64,000 bases of DNA, taken from positions 1-64,000 of the forward strand of contig QZJE01000017.1 of assembly GCA_003599235.1 (NCBI GenBank). Direction: 5' to 3'. Shown here in pieces: positions 24,201 through 28,638 of the stretch. Under the pieces are notes generated by a model. It was not told the DNA's origin. It did no database searches and worked only from the letters and a program-made list of their open reading frames with translations. Source of the DNA: Actinomycetota bacterium (GTDB lineage Bacteria; Actinomycetota; Aquicultoria; SURF-47). The position numbers and the translations under genes were made by a program. How positions within the stretch are numbered: the stretch's first letter is position 1; every line of letters begins with the position of its first letter.

Positions 24201-25662
24201 GCAAAACATTAGTAGTGCATATCCTACAGCAAGATTTCCAGCAGTAGCTTATAATCCGTATAACAGCCAATATCCGTACGTTGTATTCTATGTTAGCAGG
24301 CCTATTAACTACGGGGCTCTTATGTATATGGCAAGGCTTGATGCCAGTGGTAACTTTAATTTAGCTTCACCAAGTAATTGGTCTATGATTGGAGGCGGCT
24401 ATTTTAATAGTTTATCCGTAACGACCAATACTACCCCAAGTGAAAATGACAAGAGATTTTTAGCTGTATTTAGCAATCCAACGAATAGTGGAAGCTCAAC
24501 AACTATAGATCCTAATACTGGTAAGCCAATCAAACACCCATATAGAAGAATAGCAACATTAAACGGTTGGTTGATAAATAACGATGGCGTACCTAGTAAT
24601 AATAGCTGGCCTTTTACTATTGCTTATGAGGACGGAGCTGCTCTGGATTATCCGGCAGTTGCCTATAATGGTGATAATAATCAGTATGGAGTAGCTTTTG
24701 TAAGAACTACTTATTATCCCTGCACGTATGAAACTCAAGCAAAACCGCTTCCCAATGAGGGGGAAGCAAAAGAAAGAGAAATCTACTTTTATCGGTTGAA
24801 CAATAACGGTACGGTAATTAGCACAAAAGTCCAAGTTGGACCGGCTACTGTGGGAACAAAACCTTCGGTTGCATATAATGCTAGCTTAAACGAGTACTTA
24901 CTTACTTGGAGTGATACTACATCAGGTAAAAATACCGTATACGCTCAACGGCTAACAGCAGCTGGTGTTAAAGTTGGTTCTGTTATTGAGGTAACCAATT
25001 CTGTAAGTACCCAGGACAATCCGAAAGTTATAGCTCAAGGAGATAAATTTAAGATATTCTGGCAAGACGATAGAGTAAATAAGCAACCTAACATTTACAG
25101 TCAGACAATAGGGGCAGCCGGAGCAAAAGAAGGCGCTAATGTTAGAGTTGCCGGCAATGACGGTCAAAAACAAGCTTTTCCTGTAGTTGCCTCTGCTGGT
25201 GGTCTAGAAGCAGTTTTTTGGAATAATTCCAGGTATGGCTCACCACAAGGGCCTCATGGTTCAGATAACGATAAAATAACTTATTCTTGGGGTAAAGACA
25301 GGGATCATAACTCTGACGGCTACAACTATGCTGATAATACAGAAACTAAGAGTGTTCACAAACTATGCTACAAATGCCATGAAGAGATGGCTTATAATTG
25401 GGGCGGCTCATCTGTAAGTAGATTCCTACACTATAGTCAAGGCCCGCATGCGCCACTTCCTTGCACTTTCTGTCATAGACCCCATACTTCTCAGACTAAT
25501 AGACTTGGTGTTTATAATATTTGGTCTACCGGTTATGTAGAATGGCCGGGGACTAGTTCTTCGCACCGGGTATCTTGTGACACTCCGGTAAATATTCCAT
25601 ATGGTGCAGGAACTTATCCTTGTCACGGTTTAGGGGCGTCAACAACTAGGCCTTTTGATTAA
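9244..25662 (+). CDS. Giant exported multidomain multiheme c-type cytochrome (5472 aa)
   Basis: Predicted surface protein with heme-based electron transfer. Residues about 20-47 are a hydrophobic signal segment ending LLLQAASRT. In order: DFxNNxxTT headers (near 51, 938, 1603); a collar-like segment with HxH motifs (96-426), repeated at 3923-4240; a discoidin-like unit with GLRYDSGAG in three copies (433-561, 1300-1419, 1891-2009); fibronectin III pairs marked by YxVEKSTDG; two glycine-rich blocks (1078-1294, 1709-1886); a duplicated HYHWIWDQ unit (about 2580, 3659); DNRLRE-like domains (about 2663-2850, 3063-3236); Ig-like domains. The cytochrome starts at residue 4384: 13 CxxCH to 4907, a propeller-like insert with VAYN repeats (about 4920-5360), then two CxxCH and a CX14CH (Cys5445, Cys5460). 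No sorting signal or C-terminal anchor is visible. Domain edges are approximate; the substrate is unknown. Confidence 0.9.
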   Translation: MILGNNTNPKKNKNGLSACFAKPIFIFCLLTCVLGLIIFAPLLLQAASRTINWTSTSDFENNTSTTGQATTRDNLEVTDSGDVRLTQNGSGANLILLWDDKDVSGNPVTLPAGWTVVSNSGGPFYQKFIRGAASYSAASGQGALTHIHPSFSGTTGTSNSNYTYNYTSSGSTGAMNFSGHTHSISGSVASASNLPLYKNLKVIKYSGIPATIPKGAIALFDSAIPSEWTQYNNENGYFVRGEDTSNIGTTGGSNTHTHSASATTSTAGSNSYGGLTGGSFASVHSHTASGSSNSASSVPPYIAVMLAKVNNDNTAYPVGLIGMFDGSPSAVWSVASNSSGKPFYQRFLKAEATYGASSDTSTHNHPLSLTTGGPSGTNFVPYNTYSFTNTYASSSHGHSYGGTISNNTATSLPPYIDVVIAKKVSSYVQSGTLGGTGTGVGLRYDSGAGNATRWSSINPVIDGNPATPEIDALSSGQAIKFLIRVGDSPDSSTWEIYGRDGNIVTDINAGFSSNCFGQAFGGSLYTTPTTALPLTRYAEAIVKLEGNGTNTPALKELSFNVNNLPEAPTGQNVTSVDKNSMSLIWTDMATDEGAYYVEKSTDGLNFSQVAVLPPDSTSYDSTSNPTDIYSANTRYWFRIKCSNLNGSSDYAYAAPRYTLADKATSVTTFQADSDTVEISWQSPAAGTASGYRVYSSLDGYASAIYEGTSLLTVQSGLLPDSSYTYHIYSLNGDGLPSNEYAVGLATIPQAPSNLQVSSIGKTSADLTWTDTNVDFASNESAYIVEKSTDGLTYDQVTILPADSNAYSVNLLSPNTKYWFRVKALNMYGSSAYAATNSFVYTLADKPSLAGASVVGSDSIKVEWQDYLNGILPRYRLYSNSGGSYHLIYTGPLTGYTESGLSQGTTYTYRIYSLNEDDIESTDYATASATINVGTSTNVTTWTSKNDFTNNASTTNEETTVENLDVTEGGDVKLFPAIPIDSDAGADGDLIIDGTSATGSTLNGYLINGGPFNSTNPYNIDTKIPRSSKIYKFNSITLRNGAVLTHSSQTTSDFSIHELRVKETVSIDSSSRIDLTGKGSSGGTSGSSGQGFGGGSNGERDGNGADGAGGGGGGGYGGAGGKGSSGYKGFPIVYTYAGGAGGNAYTQVPFIGSGGGGGGTIYIYGGSRGGAGGGAIRIQAKDFNLNGQIIANGANGYSDTYGGGGGGGSAGAIEIISLSGTVNASNLIANGGNGGNGGSYGGNSGCGGGGAGGRVAVVGVTTGSASRNGGTKGSYIGNGENGGTGTYTNSQHSSYLTSGSIGKSGTTVGLKVDSGVDKARWSSVTSTYNTLSSGQAIKFLIRLSDDGQNWTVYGRDGSEVTDLEQGFESNYFGRVYTDVSAYTIPASSLPLTRYAEVLVRLEGNGSSTPVLKDVSLLNSGVPLAPSNIESVVEKNAVNLNWVDNASNETAYVVEKSTDGTTYNQIDYLLANTTNYRADLLTPNTRYWFRVKAINSNGSSTYASAAPKYTLADKPASATALAVGIDSIQVDWQPPANGTASNYRVYSLSNNFSSAKHEGAAPYTESGLQQDISYDYRIYTLNGDGVESSDYSTASTSITVETDSNTLTWTTKGDFENNAGTTGQVTDRSNVTVSDPGDVRLTNAVDKGTGAQGNIVIDGTHNINEYISGYNPDTGIIPNFNNLTVNGTLTTSPGVRLEFKVKETLTVNGYVDASSCGYSAGTGPGAGGAGGSAYYEATAGGGGAGYSTAGQRGFDATYTSGGAGGNTYSDFPAFGSGGGNGGDYFDDNGSSNLSGGAGGGAIKIQANSIVINGQIRANGANGTSSSTYDYHGAGGGGSGGSVTIISGTTTVNSSNIYVNGGLGGLGSPYSYYGAAGGSGGLGRTLLIGPAYGSIGGESSSVGLRYDSGAGVRQKWSLLLYKAASLVEGQAIKFAIKTSNDGLNWSGPFGRDGAPIDWTSSTGNYFGQAYGDTAPYTIISGIQYSRFVDVVVRLEGNNGTPTLNEVTLNGPRPPSNLAIDSITKDSADLSWDDEAVNETAYKVEKSTDGTSFTQVATLPPNTTSYTVGSLNSNTRYWFRVSCSRTTNSSDYAQVGPKYTLTDVAQNPTAVPESDTSIKVEWQAPATGTVTNYKVYSSSDNYLDAKHNDPSRSYIEPGLTAGTYYVYRIYSVNGDGVKNPDYVTVIGRISVPSEPLDFSGQPLSKNSIRWTWTGTPDAESYVLHNENNQAPPKYEIWQQTTDTQFNSDTKNNTKVVGTGEPAKVQMDVFGNYTTFNTASGQHIADIPAGNTLRQTFNSGLPFNKITLPAQSWSFVLRKDTYYGAIVYQTENTGTTFSFATQNPGTYVWEAYPWPDGQLFPAYEDSGYLDGQGTYNGQDTLWNGAKFDCMSTIHTIPTNTGTITSTLIQPTNLNKWGYLSFTKNDGTNGGPANSTVKIDVLDSSGTLLKANVASQTDLSTLPELDGITAIKLRADFYSPTDGNNPSLLDWSVDYQTNSSDIVIPRHTDGSQNYSYDLTGLAPNTDYRMHVHAVNSKGRSGPSPEAIVMTYPEDPFVWPLAGTYSKDDQFVFTNNAGNNAFFGIGHLEHYHWIWDQSPTRTQAEIEGSSNPVWSSGTLTTNSTKNGKWYLHLVSHNPLHQGTKADIGPYFYGINPAVAQTPVSYTTTSNAYNVGSLRSQYLKYNSSIWHNGISVMNDQFYFGTSPGISVPGNPPQYYCNLYHGYYSFDFDNIPQGATINSATLTIPNVETDEIDFIYHNLYATDISNYGSLDTSDWGIGGGGNINVNLKNASGNVTQDITSFISNKHAAGDRQLYIKALNPDETLYWDYNYDMYGWADSNATLTINYSATNVAKVTSPGRLNYVRGTVPVIGTAYDENLTKYTLDLFSAAGGSGTRIEEQDYPVTDDTLTSFDTTSVADGKYRIKVDVEEATRRYPTSGYGPYFIIDNTLPQAFLEPLSGPYQTGLITFNGTATDANAGKYEMQYSKPDNPGNWTTFASVANQNVTNNMLGSLNTSKLTNGNYNFRIVVTDKAGNEKVSNVIGSFLTDNPGQQPFDTPNPSWPENLQSGSTNVTGNHYIYEGEPDKSQNYIYNPPLSGINISRINDKAFSSLVYFDIFNIPKNAVIDKAVLKASSFSGVYPDGYAQFDEITRGWDSEETWNSRPNLGRNLGAIYSDPEDFGLEIESNVATGIDITEAAKDWLTTKSDYFGVQISGYAYSDAYSEWQYGWLSVGTPTIELTYHIPKDPPNLPSSVITQPTGGSTLNGTEFTISGTAMANEVYKEGTFPPATNNISKVEVSTDNGLTWHLASGTSNWTYQWVNPPNGSYNIKSRAYDDFGFIELKTYLQGSSTQVTVVNPNAPANPSNLQINPVGTDRLELTWADNADNENYYSVEQSTDGLIFTPVVTDLPADSTSYTALSLNPNTAYYFRVNCYGSGGSSNYVTAGPTYTLADKPRNPTAVPLSGNSIKVDWQAPASGTAYSYNLYSSSNGFSVPIYSGTDRSFTELGLTSGNSYTYRVYSVNEDDVVNPDYIEVTATIAEPSAPTNFSGQALSANSIRWSWMASENASYYLVHDASNNLISLVPANVDGSPDYTFDEISLSPNMNYTRHVHAVNVIGESLASNQISSYTLPETPDVTPGAGTFSQQQFVFTNNAGGHATFGPGHLDHYHWIWDQAQTRTQAEIEGTGNPVWSSGTLTTSSNKAGRWYLHLVAHSTDSSTAVKVDIGPYYYGLDEQTEQTIVNVTEPIENARVQGTVDVKGSAFDLDLTKYIVEIVHEDGAATRLDEKDYPVINGVLTQLNSKNVPDGKYRIHLIVEVLGDRHPIEAYGPYFTIENEASAKNPKSTISNPEDHSYIKGSTYRIEGRAVSNNDDAVVNNVDVSTNGGVDWTQAQLSLSSGAIKIWYYDWALPSDGEYNLQSRATDTSGLIQNPFFQRLLRGSSTYGAMGGTATHTHSYSMSFGAATGTIGTGSGGNGGWAYNVTPEHSHAFSYSGSFSTESSVPLNKSLKVIKYNNGIPDTIPAGAIAIFDSSLPSGWAQYAAQNGYYVMSSASAGVVSGAASHTHSGPSYNVAMHDDAWTTTTGATWTSPFPGFHNYASWNYHWHGQPAMPLTSNNDPSNLSVVLAKANSDIAVPNGLIGIFNGTPQGGWNVVSGAGGDFDGRFIKGSSAYGAKSGTSNTSHSSTWQTTADGGAADMQPGSLQTVSSADHYHDINLTTSSAEPPPFIDVIFAKKTAAGTGSGANMMMLYDGETIPSGWSLATYDDQSVTVTVDNTLPIAEITSPLTGDTILKDVIISGTASDTNLDYYYIEVGEGQTPTSWKKIGTNYTNNVSNGALAEISARHTVGPTTIRLTVVDKAGNQSTSSVFVNATGTNITNPHSAYTEDTELCAYCHGTHTATLPRLLVADPNIATMSDFCYVCHDGSGSKFNIKTLIDDTMSHHPVKDAKWSAYYNADPAKPTVQCTSCHDPHGYKIPGTESYSMKLLAAHDNNGTPDNTSDDEMRYVVPSGPDDPGPSVVKGRLNNNDFCYACHGLHSNKVAGDLTGFELSTHNTADSDGDGTKDLEPASGTKITCMGCHTSTHGEQNAWLTPKKEEQLCFDCHDDLSVGSNPKRATGPKGWNIYQQFNAKKSKHDVFSVTGAKVECVSCHGFCVEPSQEVADPSNTVNRWEGSRTGFCLKCHNGDIPNEAHSRPDATHPNGVIVPYTIKFPEAYTNLFAGFDKSPYPNASHGKSNYTCEKCHHPHGSANDTLIAFNRDDSVAYNEEKLCYQCHKNGGESQNDIQSLMAKTYKHPVETENKHSNKENLGQLQTDRHAECADCHNSHEADDSSATAPSVKGSLKGVSGVDINGKPVKFARYEYEVCFKCHDDIREAFKNANSAHPVVNKGKDKGITHILKRGLTEESQIFCSDCHTNDKEEYVDVKAKLANNPVSIDVSLDGKPDETIAVAANTGNNSYLVIREALNGTYSNGTNPKYSLFARTINADGSMASEQNISSAYPTARFPAVAYNPYNSQYPYVVFYVSRPINYGALMYMARLDASGNFNLASPSNWSMIGGGYFNSLSVTTNTTPSENDKRFLAVFSNPTNSGSSTTIDPNTGKPIKHPYRRIATLNGWLINNDGVPSNNSWPFTIAYEDGAALDYPAVAYNGDNNQYGVAFVRTTYYPCTYETQAKPLPNEGEAKEREIYFYRLNNNGTVISTKVQVGPATVGTKPSVAYNASLNEYLLTWSDTTSGKNTVYAQRLTAAGVKVGSVIEVTNSVSTQDNPKVIAQGDKFKIFWQDDRVNKQPNIYSQTIGAAGAKEGANVRVAGNDGQKQAFPVVASAGGLEAVFWNNSRYGSPQGPHGSDNDKITYSWGKDRDHNSDGYNYADNTETKSVHKLCYKCHEEMAYNWGGSSVSRFLHYSQGPHAPLPCTFCHRPHTSQTNRLGVYNIWSTGYVEWPGTSSSHRVSCDTPVNIPYGAGTYPCHGLGASTTRPFD

Positions 25663-25695
25663 AGTTTATCGAATATATCTTGTCTTATGCTATTA

Positions 25696-25704
25696 TGCTA
25701 AACT
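25696..25704 (+). promoter_or_regulatory. Extended -10 of the DUF3842 gene (leaderless)
   Basis: TGC-TAAACT; the -10 hexamer (25699-25704) ends six bases before the ATG at 25711. No convincing -35. Transcription would start at or next to the A of the ATG, and no Shine-Dalgarno sequence is present. Confidence 0.5.
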
Positions 25705-25710
25705 ACTTCC

Positions 25711-26133
25711 ATGATTGCAGTTGTAGATGGGTTAGGTGGTAGCATTGGGGCTGAGATTATCTCCAGACTGCGCCAAGAACTTGGCAATAAAATAAAGATA
25801 ACTGCCCTTGCCACTAATGCAGTAGCTTCAGCCAAGATGCTTAAAAGCGGAGCTAACCTAGCGGCTAGCGGCGAAAATGCTTTTCTTGTAAACATTCCTA
25901 AGGCTAAGTTAATTATTGGCCCAACTAGCATTGTAATTCCTAATTCTTATAGTGGTGAGCTAACACCTCAGATGGCTGAGACAATAGCTAACTCACCATC
26001 TAAAAAAATATTAATACCGATAACTGGCGAAGATATTGAGGTAGTAGGGTTAACTAAAAACCCTCTGCCACATTTAATGGACGAAGTGATTGAAAAAGTA
26101 TTAATCGAACAACGAACAACGAAGTTCGAATAA
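25711..26133 (+). CDS. DUF3842 family protein
   Basis: Small protein (140 residues) of a family with no assigned reaction. The N-terminus IAVVDGLGGSIGAEII looks like a nucleotide-binding beta-loop-helix, and the pattern ATNAVASAKMLKSGAN...GENA is as in DUF3842 members. It stands directly before a CooT-like gene, a pairing I associate with anaerobes, so a role linked to nickel is possible but unproven. The last residues (IEQRTTKFE) are encoded by a repeat-like stretch (26105-26135) and may not be original to the family. Start chosen by the leaderless promoter just upstream. Confidence 0.8.
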   Translation: MIAVVDGLGGSIGAEIISRLRQELGNKIKITALATNAVASAKMLKSGANLAASGENAFLVNIPKAKLIIGPTSIVIPNSYSGELTPQMAETIANSPSKKILIPITGEDIEVVGLTKNPLPHLMDEVIEKVLIEQRTTKFE

Positions 26134-26135
26134 CG
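26105..26135 (+). repeat. CGAACAACG repeat overlapping the end of the DUF3842 gene
   Basis: CGAACAACGAACAACG followed by AAGTTCGA; the ends (TCGAAC and GTTCGA) are inverted repeats. It supplies the last codons and the stop of the preceding gene. Resembles the simple palindromic intergenic elements elsewhere in this window. Confidence 0.4.
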
Positions 26136-26153
26136 ATTTCCAAAGGAGAGATT

Positions 26154-26357
26154 ATGTGTGAAGCTCATGTTTTTTTGGTAAGCGATAACAAGGAAGATGA
26201 AATTATGGAAAATTGTGTACTGATAAAACCCGATGGCAATAAGTTGTTACTGGTAGATTTGTTTGGTGCGCAAAAGTTTGTTGAAGCAAAGATAAAGGAA
26301 GTTCAACTCCTAGACCATAAAGTGGTTTTAGAAAAATCCAATGAGGGTAATAAATAA
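26154..26357 (+). CDS. CooT-like nickel-binding protein
   Basis: 67 residues. The N-terminal MCEAHVFLV and the later EIMENCVLIKPDGNKLLLVDLFGAQK match the CooT family, small proteins that bind Ni(II) through the N-terminal Cys2 and were first linked to carbon monoxide dehydrogenase maturation. AAAGGAGA precedes the ATG by six bases, which fixes the start so that Cys is residue 2. No CO dehydrogenase gene is in the window. Nickel binding is inferred from the family; a nickel/cobalt transporter lies 1.4 kb downstream. Confidence 0.8.
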   Translation: MCEAHVFLVSDNKEDEIMENCVLIKPDGNKLLLVDLFGAQKFVEAKIKEVQLLDHKVVLEKSNEGNK

Positions 26358-26399
26358 AACCAAGCGCATGAAACTACTAACCAATTATTTGGAGGAAAA

Positions 26400-26984
26400 T
26401 TGAGCAAAACTATAGAAAACTTAAGCAAAGCATTAGCCGGGGAATCACAAGCACGTAATCGCTATACTTTTTATGCAAAAATTGCTAAGGAGGAAGGACT
26501 GGAAAAAGTTGCTGAAGCTTTTTTGTTAAGTGCTGAAAATGAAAAAGAACATGCTAAATGGTTGCTGCGTTTAATCAATCAGTTGAAGAGTCAGAATCCA
26601 GAGATTTCTGATGAAACAGTGATAGAATCTTCAGTGCCAAACGTCCTTGCCGATACAAAAACTAATCTAAAAGCAGCCATTGCCGGAGAAAATTATGAGC
26701 ATACTATTATGTATCCTCAGTTTGCTCAAGTAGCAGAGGAAGAAGGCTTAACTGACATAGCTAAAAGACTTCGTAGTATTGCTAAGGCTGAGCAGCATCA
26801 TGAAGAAAGATACAAAAAGATATTAAGCCAGCTGGAAGCAGGAACTTTTTTTAAGAAAGAAAAAGAAGTTCAGTGGGTTTGCCGGGAATGCGGTTATGTT
26901 CACTTAGGTACGCAGCCGCCACAAAAATGCCCATCATGTGATCACGACCAAGCTTATTATGAATTAAAATGCGAGTGTTTTTAA
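26400..26984 (+). CDS. rbr: Rubrerythrin
   Basis: Non-heme iron peroxidase that reduces hydrogen peroxide in anaerobes. 194 residues: a ferritin-like four-helix domain (to about residue 140) with the diiron-ligand segments LAGESQARNRY, AENEKEHAKW, AGENYEH and AEQHHEERY, then a rubredoxin-like domain with CRECGYVHLG and CPSCDHDQAYYEL binding one iron. The start is TTG at 26400-26402 with GGAGG placed eight bases upstream. It lies between the CooT-like gene and desulfoferrodoxin and probably shares their transcript. Confidence 0.95.
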   Translation: MSKTIENLSKALAGESQARNRYTFYAKIAKEEGLEKVAEAFLLSAENEKEHAKWLLRLINQLKSQNPEISDETVIESSVPNVLADTKTNLKAAIAGENYEHTIMYPQFAQVAEEEGLTDIAKRLRSIAKAEQHHEERYKKILSQLEAGTFFKKEKEVQWVCRECGYVHLGTQPPQKCPSCDHDQAYYELKCECF

Positions 26985-26994
26985 AGGGGGAGAA

Positions 26995-27372
26995 GTGACT
27001 GAACTAAATCAAGTATACAAATGTAATATCTGCGGAAATATAGTGGAGATGGTGCACGGCGGGAAAGGCCATCTTGTTTGTTGCGGAGCGCCAATGGAGT
27101 TACAAGTTGAGAAAACAGAAGATGAGGGCTATGAAAAACACGTACCGGTAGTTGAGCAAACAGAGAAGGGAATTAACATAAAAGTAGGTTCTGTAGCTCA
27201 TCCTATGGAAGAAAACCACTATATCGAATGGATTGAGTTAGTAACCGACGAGAAGTCTTATATGAGATTTTTAAAACCAGGCCAAGAGCCAACTGCCCGA
27301 TTTTGCAAAAAAGCTGACGGCTTTACCATTAGAGTCTATTGCAATGTCCACAGATTGTGGAAGAGCTTATAG
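26995..27372 (+). CDS. dfx: Desulfoferrodoxin (class II superoxide reductase)
   Basis: Reduces superoxide to peroxide without making oxygen. 125 residues, with both iron centres intact: the rubredoxin-like centre I (Cys10, Cys13, Cys29, Cys30) and the catalytic centre II (His49, His69, His75, Cys116, His119). Glu47-Lys48 before His49 are also conserved. Start is GTG at 26995-26997 with AAAGGGGGAG directly upstream, ten bases after the rubrerythrin stop, so the two enzymes form a superoxide-to-water pathway. The 3' end overlaps a convergent small gene by six bases. Confidence 0.95.
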   Translation: MTELNQVYKCNICGNIVEMVHGGKGHLVCCGAPMELQVEKTEDEGYEKHVPVVEQTEKGINIKVGSVAHPMEENHYIEWIELVTDEKSYMRFLKPGQEPTARFCKKADGFTIRVYCNVHRLWKSL

Positions 27373-27555
27373 CTCTTCTAATCGTTCTTTAGCACCACGC
27401 AATTCTTTTTCTAATTGTTCAACATAATCTTCTAACCACGCTTTCTTTTCTTCTTTGGTGTAAAAATGCCTGCCTTCGCCGCAACCCGGACACATCCCTT
27501 TCCTAGCGTGTCCCATATGATATTTTCCCTGATGATGAGTATGCCAATGACCCAT
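27367..27555 (-). CDS. His-rich mini-protein, DUF5320-like
   Basis: 62 residues. Residues 1-16 contain six His (MGHWHTHHQGKYHMGH), followed by CPGCG (22-26), then a charged helix from about 35 with heptad spacing suited to a coiled coil. AAGGAGG seven bases before the ATG strongly supports translation. The overall plan resembles small DUF5320-type proteins, but I would not insist on the family. The His and Cys cluster and its place next to a nickel/cobalt transporter suggest metal binding; this is inference. Confidence 0.6.
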   Translation of the reverse strand: MGHWHTHHQGKYHMGHARKGMCPGCGEGRHFYTKEEKKAWLEDYVEQLEKELRGAKERLEEL

Positions 27556-27607
27556 TATTCCTCCTTAATGTTTTTTTATTATTTCCCCAAAGTTGGTTTA
27601 TTTATGT

Positions 27608-27636
27608 TTGCTTGACTGCTTAAAATGTTATATAAT
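27608..27636 (+). promoter_or_regulatory. Predicted promoter of cbiM(N)QO
   Basis: TTGCTT (27608-27613), 17 bases, TATAAT (27631-27636). The start of transcription would be near 27643, immediately before the attenuator structure at 27646-27709. Confidence 0.5.
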
Positions 27637-27645
27637 TAAACATTA

Positions 27646-27709
27646 AGGACCACGAAGGTCTTATGTGTTCAAAGAATGAGCACTTAAGGATTTCGTGGTT
27701 TTTTGTTTT
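27646..27709 (+). terminator. Attenuator (terminator with competing hairpin) in the cbiM leader
   Basis: CCACGAA (27650-27656) pairs with TTCGTGG (27692-27698). Inside this stem CTTATGTGTTCA (27660-27671) pairs with TGAGCACTTAAG (27677-27688), leaving a five-base loop, and T6GT4 follows: a complete intrinsic terminator on the coding strand. AAGGACC (27646-27651) can pair with GGTCTT (27657-27662) around ACGAA; that hairpin uses bases of both terminator stems, so the two structures exclude each other. It lies between the promoter and the start codon, hence probably regulates cbiM. The ligand or protein is unknown. Confidence 0.6.
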
Positions 27710-27717
27710 GGACAAAA

Positions 27718-28638
27718 ATGCATATTCCCAACGGTTTTTTAGATGCAAAAACAATAGCAGTTACCTCGGCGGCTTCAGCCGGTATTTTAACGGTGTCTTT
27801 AAAGAAGACAAAGGCATATCTAGAAGATAAGCAGATTCCTCTGATAAGTGTTGTGGCAGCCTTTGTTTTTGCTGCTCAAATGCTTAATTTCCCGATTGCA
27901 GCAGGGACTTCCGGTCATTTTCTGGGGGCGGTTTTTGCTGCTATTCTTTTAGGTCCCTGGGAGGCATTCTTAGTAATGACTCTTGTATTATCAATCCAGT
28001 GCTTTGTTTTCCAAGATGGCGGCCTAACTGCCTTGGGAGCAAATATTTTTAATATGGGAGTCGTCGGTGTTTTTGCAGGCTTCTTAATTTATTTTTTTCT
28101 AAGAAGGCTTAAAATCAAATTATCAATAAGTGCTTTTATTGCTTCATGGGCTTCGGTAGTTATGGCTGCCGGAATTACTGCTCTTGAATTGGCAATATCG
28201 GGGACAACTCCCTTAATTCAGTCATTAACGGCCATGGTTTCATTTCATTGTTTAATTGGCTTAGGTGAGGGGTTCATTACCGTAGCTGCTTTGTCGGTTA
28301 TTTTTATGGCCCGACCTGATCTTTTAAAAGAAAAAGCTTTTTCCAAGAAAATTACTGGTTTAGTTGCAGGTTTATTGATAACTGCATTTTTTGCGGCTTT
28401 GGTTTTGTCCCCTTTTGCTTCTTCTTTGCCAGACGGCTTAGAAAAAGTAGCACATAATCTAGGATTTATTAGCAAAGAAGCTCCTAGCAACTTTTCGGTT
28501 ATATCGGATTACCAATTTCCTTGGGTCAAGAATAAAAGTCTTGCTACTTCAATAGCAGCAGGAGTTGGTGTATTGGCAGTTTTAGCAGTAGGCTCAGGAT
28601 TCTTTCTTGTATTAAGAGGCAGAGAAGATGGGGCATAG
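27718..28638 (+). CDS. cbiM: Cobalt/nickel ECF transporter substrate-binding subunit CbiM with C-terminal PDGLE domain
   Basis: Membrane S-component for Ni(II) or Co(II). 306 residues with about seven hydrophobic helices. In this family the metal is bound by the N-terminal Met1-His2 and by His67; here MHIPNGFLD begins the protein and SGH places His at 67, so the ATG at 27718 must be the start although the frame extends upstream to a TTG in the T-run. The C-terminal part (LPDGLEKVAHNLGF plus a final helix) is the CbiN-like PDGLE module, fused here. It overlaps cbiQ by 11 bases. Metal choice is not decidable; the CooT-like gene nearby favours nickel. Confidence 0.9.
   Translation: MHIPNGFLDAKTIAVTSAASAGILTVSLKKTKAYLEDKQIPLISVVAAFVFAAQMLNFPIAAGTSGHFLGAVFAAILLGPWEAFLVMTLVLSIQCFVFQDGGLTALGANIFNMGVVGVFAGFLIYFFLRRLKIKLSISAFIASWASVVMAAGITALELAISGTTPLIQSLTAMVSFHCLIGLGEGFITVAALSVIFMARPDLLKEKAFSKKITGLVAGLLITAFFAALVLSPFASSLPDGLEKVAHNLGFISKEAPSNFSVISDYQFPWVKNKSLATSIAAGVGVLAVLAVGSGFFLVLRGREDGA

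Noticed and set aside
22390-25626. Separate cytochrome gene fused by frameshift
   Set aside because: The frame is continuous from the Ig-like domain into the first CxxCH with no internal start or ribosome binding site that would suggest a gene boundary.
27703-27717. TTG at 27703 as start of cbiM
   Set aside because: It lies in the terminator T-run and would place five residues before the Met-His that must be at the N-terminus for metal binding.
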